Below, in pieces: positions 44,500 through 51,819 of a stretch of 58,023 nt of DNA; the first letter of the stretch is position 1, and each line of letters starts with the position of its first letter. The position numbers were made by a program, and so were the translations under genes. Location of the stretch: assembly GCF_017848315.1 (NCBI RefSeq), contig NZ_JAFKEC010000032.1:1-58023 (forward strand), in the 5' to 3' direction. Under the pieces are notes generated by a model. That model did no database searches, was not told the DNA's origin, and was given only the letters and a program-made list of their open reading frames with translations. Source of the stretch: Pseudomonas palmensis (GTDB taxonomy: Bacteria; Pseudomonadota; Gammaproteobacteria; Pseudomonadales; Pseudomonadaceae).

Positions 44500-45657
44500 T
44501 CAGCGGGCAATTACCGGGTTGAGGCAATAATGCCCGATCAACTCACGCAATAGACGCACGGTAGGCTCCAGGCGTGACATTTCGAGGTACTCGCCCGGCT
44601 GGTGGGCACAGCTGATGTCGCCGGGGCCCAGCACCAGGGTTTCGCAGCCCAGACGTTGAAGATAAGGCGCCTCGGTACCAAAGGCCACCGCCTCGGCCGT
44701 ATGCCCGGTAAGACGCTCGGCCACGCGCACCAGTTCGGCGTCGGCGGCCTGCTCGAACGGCGGCACCTCGGGAAACAGCGGCGCGTAGTCGATCTTCACC
44801 TGGTGCTGTTCGGCCAGCGGCGCCAGCTTGCTGCGGATCGCCGCACGCAGCACTTCCGGGTCCATCCCCGGCAACGGACGCAGGTCGAATTCCAGGGCGC
44901 ACTGCCCGCAGATACGGTTGGGGTTGTCGCCACCGTGGATGCAGCCGAAGTTCATGGTCGGCTGCGGCACGCTGAACTGGGCGTTGCTGTACTGCTGCTG
45001 CCATTGCCGGCGCAGGCCCATCAGCTCGCCCATCACCGCATGCATCGCCTCCGAGGCGCTGTGGCCCAGGCTCGGGTCGGACGAATGACCGCTGCGCCCG
45101 AGGATATCGATGCGCTCCATCATCACCCCCTTGTGCAGGCGGATCGGGCGCAGCCCGGTCGGCTCGCCGATCACCGCAGCACGGCCCAGCGGGCGGCCGG
45201 CGTCGGCCAGGGCGCGGGCGCCGGACATCGAACTTTCCTCGTCGCAGGTGGCCAGGATCAGCAGCGGCTGCCTGAACGGCTGCTCGAGCAGCGGGCGTAC
45301 CGCCTCGATCACCAGGGCGAAGAAGCCCTTCATGTCGCAACTGCCAAGGCCCACCCAGCGCCCGTCAACCTCGGTCAGCTTGAGCGGATCGGTCTGCCAC
45401 AGCTGCGGGTCATAGGGCACCGTGTCGCTGTGCCCGGCCAGCACCAGGCCACCGGGGCCGCTGCCGTAGCTGGCCAGCAGGTTGAACTTGCCCGGCGTCA
45501 CCTCCTGCAGCTCGCAGGCAAAACCCAGGTCACCCAGCCAGGTGGCCAGCAGGTCGATCACCGCGCGGTTGGACTGGTCCAGGCTCGGCTGGGTGCAACT
45601 GACCGACGGCGTGGCGATCAGGGCGGCGAACTGGTCTTTGAGCGGCGGCAAAGGCAT
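44500..45657 (-). CDS. argE: Acetylornithine deacetylase
   Basis: This 385-residue M20-family metallohydrolase begins MPLPPLKDQFAALIATPSVS. Metal ligands are in LAGHSDTVPYD and GSCDMKGFFALVIEA, with the CDEESSM Glu pair and a late His in CAHQPGEYLEM. It removes the acetyl group from N-acetylornithine. The ATG at 45657 is preferred over one two codons earlier because it stands at the right distance from the GAGGAGA site. It precedes argA on the same strand by 123 bases. Confidence 0.92.
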   Translation of the reverse strand: MPLPPLKDQFAALIATPSVSCTQPSLDQSNRAVIDLLATWLGDLGFACELQEVTPGKFNLLASYGSGPGGLVLAGHSDTVPYDPQLWQTDPLKLTEVDGRWVGLGSCDMKGFFALVIEAVRPLLEQPFRQPLLILATCDEESSMSGARALADAGRPLGRAAVIGEPTGLRPIRLHKGVMMERIDILGRSGHSSDPSLGHSASEAMHAVMGELMGLRRQWQQQYSNAQFSVPQPTMNFGCIHGGDNPNRICGQCALEFDLRPLPGMDPEVLRAAIRSKLAPLAEQHQVKIDYAPLFPEVPPFEQAADAELVRVAERLTGHTAEAVAFGTEAPYLQRLGCETLVLGPGDISCAHQPGEYLEMSRLEPTVRLLRELIGHYCLNPVIAR

Positions 45658-45777
45658 GCGCATTCTCCTCGGTACGAGGCCCATCATAGGGCTATCGGGC
45701 ACCTGGAATAAACCGTCGGCGGCCGACTCCTGTACACTGCACGGCCAAGACGCACCCAGTCATCGAGCCTGCCAGCA

Positions 45778-47145
45778 ATGAACAAAGAAACCGAACTCAA
45801 ACTGCGGGTCAGCCGCGAGACCCTCGCTGCCCTGCGCGAACACCCGTTGCTGAAGAAGCGCAACAAGTCCGGCTGGCAGCAGCGCGAGCTGCTCAATCAA
45901 TATTTCGATACCCCAGAACGCGACCTGGCCGCGGCCAAGGTGGCCCTGCGCCTGCGCCGTGACGGCGACGTGGTGATCCAGACCCTCAAGGCCCGTGGCC
46001 ACAGCACCGCCGGGCTGTCGGTACGCAACGAGCACGAATGGCAGCTGCCCAAGGCCAAGCTCGACCTCAAGAAGCTCGACGAGCAGGTATGGCCGGCCGA
46101 GCTGGCCGACCTGGACAAGAAAACCATCAAGCCGCTGTTCAGCACCGACTTCACCCGCGAGTACGCCGAAATCGCCTGGGGCCGTGGCAAGGCCAAGGTG
46201 GTCATCGAGGCTGCGCTGGACCTGGGCCATGTAGTGGCCGGCAAGCAGAAGGAAGCCATCTGCGAGCTGGAGCTGGAACTGCGTGAAGGCGACCCGGCCG
46301 CACTGCTGGAACTGGCCGCCGAGCTGGCCGCCAGCCTGCCGCTGATGCCGTGCGACATCAGCAAGGCCGAACGCGGCTACCGCCTGCTCGACCCCTCGAG
46401 CTTCGCCGTGAGCCTGCCGCCTGCTGAACTGAACGCCGAGATGCCGCTGGACGATGCCTTCGCGGCACTGGCCTGGCACCTGCTGGGCAGCAGCCAGCGC
46501 CTGGCCGAGCAGTACCTGTTCAACGGACACTGGCGCCTGCTGCAGGACTGGGTCCAGAGCCTGGCCGAACTGCGCGCCCTGCTCGGCAGCCTGGGCCAGG
46601 CCGCGCCACGCCCGACCACCAGCGCCCTGCGTGCCAGCCTCGACGCCCTGCTCGAGGACTGGCGCCCGCTGGTGCTGGCCGGCAACGACGACGAAGACGT
46701 GCGCCGCGCGGCGCCCGAGCAGTTCGCCGAAGAACTGCTCGACACCCGCTGGGGCCAGTTCTCGCTGGACACCTCGCGCTGGCTGCTGGCCCGTGGCTGG
46801 ACCGTCGAGCGCAACAAACGTGGCGACCGCCAGGGCGCTGCGCAACTGGGCAACTGGCTCAAGGTGCTGCTGTCGGACGAAGCCAACGCGCTGCAACTGC
46901 CGCTGTACCACCGCCAGCCTGAAGACCTGGCCGAACAGCTGCCGCGCATCGAGCGCCTGCTGGCCTGGCTGCACCATGCCCGCCAGGTGCTGGAAAGCCC
47001 CGACCTGGACCGCCTGTTCGGCGAGCTGAACAAGCTGCACGAACTGGCCAGCCTGCCAATCAGCGACGACGTGCTCGAAGCCCGTGTGCATCAGGCCATG
47101 GCGGTGTTCCAGAGCCGCGGCTGGAAGCACCTGCTGCGCAAGTGA
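45778..47145 (+). CDS. CYTH-CHAD domain protein (inorganic triphosphatase YgiF-like)
   Basis: This 455-residue cytoplasmic protein begins MNKETELKLRVSRETLAALR. The ETELKLR pattern is the ExExK motif of CYTH enzymes, which form a tunnel of acidic and basic residues that binds triphosphate with Mg2+ (residues ~1-200). The rest is a helical CHAD domain (DDAFAALAWHLL, repeated His and basic positions), which binds polyphosphate. It probably hydrolyses inorganic triphosphate, as E. coli YgiF does. It lies back to back with argE, 120 bases apart. Confidence 0.88.
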   Translation: MNKETELKLRVSRETLAALREHPLLKKRNKSGWQQRELLNQYFDTPERDLAAAKVALRLRRDGDVVIQTLKARGHSTAGLSVRNEHEWQLPKAKLDLKKLDEQVWPAELADLDKKTIKPLFSTDFTREYAEIAWGRGKAKVVIEAALDLGHVVAGKQKEAICELELELREGDPAALLELAAELAASLPLMPCDISKAERGYRLLDPSSFAVSLPPAELNAEMPLDDAFAALAWHLLGSSQRLAEQYLFNGHWRLLQDWVQSLAELRALLGSLGQAAPRPTTSALRASLDALLEDWRPLVLAGNDDEDVRRAAPEQFAEELLDTRWGQFSLDTSRWLLARGWTVERNKRGDRQGAAQLGNWLKVLLSDEANALQLPLYHRQPEDLAEQLPRIERLLAWLHHARQVLESPDLDRLFGELNKLHELASLPISDDVLEARVHQAMAVFQSRGWKHLLRK

Positions 47146-47148
47146 CGG

Positions 47149-47613
47149 CTACACCGGCAAGCTGGTCGTGGACTTGATTTCGGACAAGGCCACGATCGAG
47201 TTGACCTCCTGGATCCCCGGCACCATCGACAGCTTTTCGAAGAAGAACCGTTCGTAGGCTTCGATGTCCGGGGTGACGATGCGCAGCAGGAAGTCCACTG
47301 CGCCCATCAGCACATAGCATTCCAGCACCTCGGGAAACTCGCGGATCGCCTCGGTGAATTCGGCGAAGTTGGTCCGCCCGTGGGCGTTGAGTTTGACCTC
47401 GGCGAAAATCTGCGTGTTCAGGCCGATCTTCTTGCGATCGAGCAGGGTCACCTGCCCGCGAATCACCCCCTCCTCCTTGAGCCGCTGGATCCGCCGCCAG
47501 CACGGCGACTGCGACAGGCCGACCCGTTCGGCAATCTGTGCGCTGGACAGCGACGCATCCTCCTGCAGCAGAGCCAGGATACGTCGGTCGTAGGCGTCCA
47601 GTTGGCTTTGCAT
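47149..47613 (-). CDS. Lrp/AsnC-family transcriptional regulator
   Basis: This 154-residue protein begins MQSQLDAYDRRILALLQEDA and has the AsnC-type helix-turn-helix in residues 5-60 (SSAQIAERVGLSQSPCWRRI), followed by a RAM/ACT-like ligand domain (GAVDFLLRIVTPDIEAYERF). It probably senses an amino acid. Its stop codon lies 3 bases from the CYTH-CHAD stop on the other strand, and it is divergent from the ACT-like gene, its most likely target along with itself. Confidence 0.88.
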   Translation of the reverse strand: MQSQLDAYDRRILALLQEDASLSSAQIAERVGLSQSPCWRRIQRLKEEGVIRGQVTLLDRKKIGLNTQIFAEVKLNAHGRTNFAEFTEAIREFPEVLECYVLMGAVDFLLRIVTPDIEAYERFFFEKLSMVPGIQEVNSIVALSEIKSTTSLPV

Positions 47614-47739
47614 GTTTTATCCCCTCAAGGCGCCATTAATGAATTGAACAATGCGCAGATTACGCAGATCGCTCGATCATAGAGAAAAAATACCCGGTTG
47701 AAGATGTAAAAATTCCTCCATCGAAACCGGAGATTTCCC

Positions 47740-48081
47740 ATGAGCGCCCACGAACGGCTGGACAGCCCCGTCACCCCGCTGCGCAGCGATGTCTGGGCCG
47801 CCAATGCTGCGCACAGCAGCGTGCGCTACAGCCTGCAGGTGGAAGCCGAGCCGGACAGCCTGTGCCGCGTGCTCAACCTGTTTGCCCTGCAGTTCCTCAC
47901 CCCGCACCAGGTACAGATGCAGCAGCAGGACGACCTGTTGAACCTGGAGATCGGCGTAGCCGGCCTGAGCTGGCACCGCGCCGAACTGATTGCACAGAAA
48001 ATGCGCAACCTGATCTGTGTCGCCCAGGTCAGCGTCGAGCCTCTGGCGGCCTCGCGCATGCCATTGCAGCAGGCACGCTGA
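47740..48081 (+). CDS. Small ACT-like protein
   Basis: This 113-residue protein begins MSAHERLDSPVTPLRSDVWA. Residues ~28-100 (VRYSLQVEAEPDSLCRVLNL, then ALQFLTPHQVQM and LNLEIGVAGL, then AQKMRNLICVAQVSVE) follow the beta-alpha-beta-beta-alpha-beta plan of an ACT domain, like the small subunit of acetolactate synthase. No catalytic residues are seen. It may bind an amino acid. A GGAG site precedes the ATG, and it is divergent from the Lrp regulator. The ACT assignment is inference from pattern. Confidence 0.6.
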   Translation: MSAHERLDSPVTPLRSDVWAANAAHSSVRYSLQVEAEPDSLCRVLNLFALQFLTPHQVQMQQQDDLLNLEIGVAGLSWHRAELIAQKMRNLICVAQVSVEPLAASRMPLQQAR

Positions 48082-48170
48082 ACAGAAAAATCCGGCAACC
48101 CTTGCGACAGGCCCTGTGGTCCGCTGGCAGCTAGCCTTGGCTGGCCGTCCGACCTTCGCAAGGAAGCCCC

Positions 48171-49913
48171 ATGCCTGCCACGCCGCCCGATCGCTGGCTC
48201 GACCTCGACACCCTGCTCGCCGAACTGCTCGCCCAGCAACGCATCAGCCCCGCCTGTGCGCGCCCCTGGCCGCAGGCCGCCAATGAACCCACACATCCGC
48301 TGGAGCGCATCGCCCGACGCGGCCTGAACGACCTGCAACGCCCCGGCCATACCCTGGACCTCGATGCCCTGGGCGAATGGCTGGGCCGCCAGGCCGGCCA
48401 GCGCCATGTGCGCATCGACCCCCTGGCACTGCAGGCAGCCAGCCTCGGCGGGCTGATGTCGGCCGCATTCGCGCGGCGTCACCAGATTCTGGCCATCGCG
48501 GTGGATGCCCACACGGTGACCGTCGCCAGCGCCCAGCCCTACGTACGCAGCTGGGAGCGCGACCTTGGGCAGGTGCTGCAACGCAGGGTGCAGCGGGTGC
48601 TGGCCAGCCCGGTGCAGATCCGTGAGCTGAGCCAGGCGGTGTTTCGCCTGGCCCACTCGGTCAGTGGTGCCAGCCAGCAGGCCGTGCCCGGGCCCGACGG
48701 CGCCAGCCTCGAGGCACTGCTCGACCTGGGCAACAGCGCAGGCGACGTCGATGCCAACGAGACGCACATCGTCGGCATCGTCGACTGGCTGTTGCAGTAC
48801 GCCTTCGAGCAGCGCGCCAGCGATATCCACATCGAGCCGCGCCGCGACCAGGGCCACCTGCGCCTGCGCATCGACGGCCTGCTGCACCCGGCCTACCAGT
48901 TCCCGCCGGCAGTGACCCTGGCGGTGGTCAGCCGGCTCAAGAGCCTGGGGCGCATGAACGTCGCGGAAAAGCGCCGCCCGCAGGATGGCCGCATCAAGGC
49001 CCGCTCGGCCGCCGGCGCCGAGGTCGAACTGCGCCTGGCCACCCTGCCCACCGCGTTCGGCGAGAAACTGGTACTGCGTATCTTCGACCCGCACCTGCTG
49101 CATCAGGACTTCACCCAGCTGGGCCTGGACGGCGAGGCGCTGCAGCACTGGCAGGCGATGCTGCGCCAGCCCCACGGCATCATCCTGGTGACCGGGCCGA
49201 CCGGCTCGGGCAAGACCAGCACCCTGTACGCCACCCTCAAGCAACTGGCCACGCCACAGGTCAACCTGTGCACCCTCGAAGACCCGATCGAACAGCTCGA
49301 GCCGGCCTTCAACCAGATGCAGGTGCAGCCCGGCATCGACCTGGGCTTTGCCAACGGTGTGCGTGCGCTGCTGCGCCAGGACCCGGACATCATCATGATC
49401 GGCGAGATCCGCGATGCCGACACCGCGCAGGTGGCGATCCAGGCCGCGCTCACCGGCCACCTGGTGCTCTCGACCCTGCACACCAACGATGCCTGCGGCG
49501 CCGTCGGGCGCCTGCTGGAACTGGGCATCGCGCCGTACCTGATCCGTGCCACGCTGGTCGGCGTGCTGGCCCAGCGCCTGGTGCGCACGCTGTGCCCGGC
49601 GTGCAAGGTGGCGCAGCCGCTCGACATGGCGCACTGGCGCGAACTCGACCCGCAGGCGCCGCTGCCCACCGCTACCTGCCAGGCTGAAGGCTGCCGCGAT
49701 TGCCGGTACACCGGCTACCGGGGCCGCACCGGCCTGTTCGAGCTGCTGCCTGTGAGCCCACGCCTGCGCGAGCAGCTGTCGGGCGACGTCGACCTGGCAA
49801 ACCTGCGCCGCCAGGCCCGGGCCGAGGGGCTGGGCAGCCTGCGCACCAGCGGCGCGCAAAAAGTCGCCGCAGGGCTGACTACACTGACAGAAGTGATTCG
49901 CGTTACTGCATGA
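48171..49913 (+). CDS. GspE/PilB-type secretion ATPase
   Basis: This 580-residue hexameric ATPase type powers type II secretion or type IV pilus assembly. The N-terminal domain covers residues ~1-150, and the ATPase core follows with Walker A GPTGSGKTS (Lys348), the Asp box LCTLEDPIEQ, Walker B RQDPDIIMIGEIRD and the His box LSTLHTNDA. A zinc-binding CPACK...CRDC pair lies near residues 478 and 505. No other secretion or pilus genes are in the window, so its partners must be elsewhere or it is a stray copy. The upstream ACT-like gene ends 90 bases earlier. Confidence 0.88.
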   Translation: MPATPPDRWLDLDTLLAELLAQQRISPACARPWPQAANEPTHPLERIARRGLNDLQRPGHTLDLDALGEWLGRQAGQRHVRIDPLALQAASLGGLMSAAFARRHQILAIAVDAHTVTVASAQPYVRSWERDLGQVLQRRVQRVLASPVQIRELSQAVFRLAHSVSGASQQAVPGPDGASLEALLDLGNSAGDVDANETHIVGIVDWLLQYAFEQRASDIHIEPRRDQGHLRLRIDGLLHPAYQFPPAVTLAVVSRLKSLGRMNVAEKRRPQDGRIKARSAAGAEVELRLATLPTAFGEKLVLRIFDPHLLHQDFTQLGLDGEALQHWQAMLRQPHGIILVTGPTGSGKTSTLYATLKQLATPQVNLCTLEDPIEQLEPAFNQMQVQPGIDLGFANGVRALLRQDPDIIMIGEIRDADTAQVAIQAALTGHLVLSTLHTNDACGAVGRLLELGIAPYLIRATLVGVLAQRLVRTLCPACKVAQPLDMAHWRELDPQAPLPTATCQAEGCRDCRYTGYRGRTGLFELLPVSPRLREQLSGDVDLANLRRQARAEGLGSLRTSGAQKVAAGLTTLTEVIRVTA

Positions 49914-49996
49914 AATGAAATGATCCGGCGCTGGCCTGCACAGCTGACCACATGCCAAGCTTGCGCACTTTCAGTCCTGCTGACCAAGGAAACGTC

Positions 49997-50917
49997 ATGC
50001 AAATCGGAATGGTAATGCTGTTATTCGTGGGCCTGGCCCTGGCGCTGGTGTTCATGGGGTTCAAGGTGGTGCCGCAGGGTTTCCAGTGGACCGTGGAACG
50101 CTTTGGCCGCTACACCACCACCCTCAAGCCGGGCCTCAACATCATCGTGCCGGTGATGGACCGCATCGGGCGCAAGATCAACATGATGGAAAGCGTGCTG
50201 GACATCCCGCCGCAGGAAGTCATCACCGCCGACAACGCCACCGTGCAGATCGATGCGGTGTGCTTCTTCCAGGTGGTCAACACGGCGCAGGCCGCCTACG
50301 AGGTCAACAACCTCGAGCACGCCACCCGCAACCTGCTGCAGACCAACATCCGTACCGTGCTCGGCTCCATGGAACTGGACGCCATGCTCAGCCAGCGCGA
50401 CGCCATCAACGAGCGCCTGCTGCGCACCGTGGATGAAGCCACCGCACCGTGGGGCATCAAGATCACCCGTATCGAGATCAAGGACATCAGCCCGCCGGCC
50501 GACCTGATGGCCGCCATGTCCGGGCAGATGAAGGCCGAGCGGGTCAAGCGTGCGCAGATCCTCGAAGCCGAGGGCCTGCGGGCGGCAGCCATCCTCACCG
50601 CCGAAGGCAAGAAACAGGCGCAGATCCTCGAGGCCGAGGGTGAGCGTCAGGCGGCCTTCCTGGAATCGGAGGCCCGCGAGCGCCAGGCCGAAGCTGAAGC
50701 CCGCGCCACCCAGGTGGTGTCCGAGGCCATCGCCAACGGCAACGTGCAGGCCATCAACTACTTCGTGGCGCAGAAGTACGTCGACGCGCTGGGCAAGCTG
50801 GCCTCGGCCAACAACAGCAAGGTGGTGCTGATGCCGCTGGAAGCCAGCCAGGTGATCGGCGCCGTCGGCGGCATCGGCGAAATCGTGCGGGCCACCTTCG
50901 ACGGCAAGAAGGGCTGA
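49997..50917 (+). CDS. SPFH/stomatin-family membrane protein (QmcA/paraslipin-like)
   Basis: This 306-residue protein begins MQIGMVMLLFVGLALALVFM, one membrane anchor, then an SPFH domain (VPQGFQWTVERFGRYTTTLK, NMMESVLDIPPQEVITADNA) and a long Ala/Glu-rich coiled coil (residues ~190-250, repeated QILEAEG). These proteins oligomerise at the membrane and help protein quality control. An AAGGA site precedes the ATG at 49997. It is followed after 2 bases by an NfeD gene, the normal partner. Confidence 0.9.
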   Translation: MQIGMVMLLFVGLALALVFMGFKVVPQGFQWTVERFGRYTTTLKPGLNIIVPVMDRIGRKINMMESVLDIPPQEVITADNATVQIDAVCFFQVVNTAQAAYEVNNLEHATRNLLQTNIRTVLGSMELDAMLSQRDAINERLLRTVDEATAPWGIKITRIEIKDISPPADLMAAMSGQMKAERVKRAQILEAEGLRAAAILTAEGKKQAQILEAEGERQAAFLESEARERQAEAEARATQVVSEAIANGNVQAINYFVAQKYVDALGKLASANNSKVVLMPLEASQVIGAVGGIGEIVRATFDGKKG

Positions 50918-50919
50918 GC

Positions 50920-51369
50920 ATGTGGGACTACCTGCAACACCTGTCGTTCTGGGACTGGCTGGCGCTCGGTACGCTGCTGCTGATCCTGGAGGTGTTCGGC
51001 GCCGGCGGCTACCTGCTGTGGATCGGGGTGGCGGCGGCGGGCGTGGGCGTGATCACCTTCGTCGTCCCGCAGCTGCCGTGGACCTTGCAGTTCCTGCTGT
51101 TCGGCCTGCTGTCGGTATTCACCGCAGTGTTCTGGTGGCACCGTCAGCGCAGCAATGCCAGCCCCAGCGATGCGCCGGGGCTGAACATGCGCGGCCAGGA
51201 ACTGATCGGCCGGACCTTCGTGGTGCAGGAGGCCATCGTGGGCGGTCGCGGCAAAATCAAGGTCGGCGACGGGGTGTGGATGGTCCGCGGGCCGGACCTG
51301 CCGGTGGGCACCCCGGTGCAAGTGCTGTCGCAGGACGGCGCGATACTGCAGGTTGGCCCCGCACCGTAG
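50920..51369 (+). CDS. NfeD-family membrane protein
   Basis: This 149-residue protein begins MWDYLQHLSFWDWLALGTLL and has two to three membrane segments in residues 10-75, then an OB-fold C-terminus (LIGRTFVVQEAIVGGRGKIK, VGDGVWMVRGPDLPVGTPVQ). NfeD proteins of this short type work with the adjacent SPFH protein, probably in membrane protein turnover. Spacing to the SPFH gene is 2 bases, so they form one operon. Confidence 0.9.
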   Translation: MWDYLQHLSFWDWLALGTLLLILEVFGAGGYLLWIGVAAAGVGVITFVVPQLPWTLQFLLFGLLSVFTAVFWWHRQRSNASPSDAPGLNMRGQELIGRTFVVQEAIVGGRGKIKVGDGVWMVRGPDLPVGTPVQVLSQDGAILQVGPAP

Positions 51370-51440
51370 GCCCTGGGGAACTTGCCTGGGGAAATCACGA
51401 TCCAACGCACCATAATAGCCCCCACACTGGAGTAAGCCCC

Positions 51441-51755
51441 ATGCGCGTCAAACTTGCGGTTGCCACCCTTGCCTTGTTGTCGCTGCCGGTTGGCTCGGCG
51501 ATGGCTGATGGCTTCTGGCGTGATGTGATTTCGTCCGGTGCCACCACCGGCTCCACCTACCTGACCTTCAAGGACCACAAGCTGGTGGTGGCGGCGCAGG
51601 AAGATGCCAGCAGCTATGTGGCCAGCAACGGCCAGATCAGCGGGCCGTATCTTGAAGCTGCCATGCAGCGTGTGCGTGCCGAGCAGCCAGGGCTGCAGGT
51701 CAGCGACATGGAACTGGCCAATGCGATCCTGGCGCAGAATGCCGTGACCGAGTAA
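51441..51755 (+). CDS. DUF2388 secreted protein
   Basis: This 104-residue protein has a signal peptide (MRVKLAVATLALLSLPVGSA, cut near AMA) and a mature part beginning DGFWRDVISSGATTGSTYLT that matches DUF2388: KLVVAAQEDASSYVASNG and ISGPYLEAAMQRVR. The family is found mainly in Pseudomonas and has no known function. It lies 71 bases behind the NfeD gene and may have its own promoter. Confidence 0.75.
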   Translation: MRVKLAVATLALLSLPVGSAMADGFWRDVISSGATTGSTYLTFKDHKLVVAAQEDASSYVASNGQISGPYLEAAMQRVRAEQPGLQVSDMELANAILAQNAVTE

Positions 51756-51759
51756 TCGC

Positions 51760-51803
51760 CTCGCCGGCAATGCCGGCTCCTACAGGAGCCAGCCTTGTCG
51801 GCC
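51760..51803. repeat. Compact REP pair, GTAGGAGCC type
   Basis: CGCCGGCAATGCCGGCTCC and an inverted partner overlap in the shared CTCCTACAGGAG centre, between the convergent DUF2388 and gcvP genes. Confidence 0.8.
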
Positions 51804-51819
51804 CACGAGGCCCTGGACC

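Noticed and set aside
1022..51803. Repeated inverted units considered as CRISPR or transcription terminators
   Set aside because: They are dispersed REP pairs, not regularly spaced repeats with unique spacers, and they lack U-tracts needed for standard terminators.
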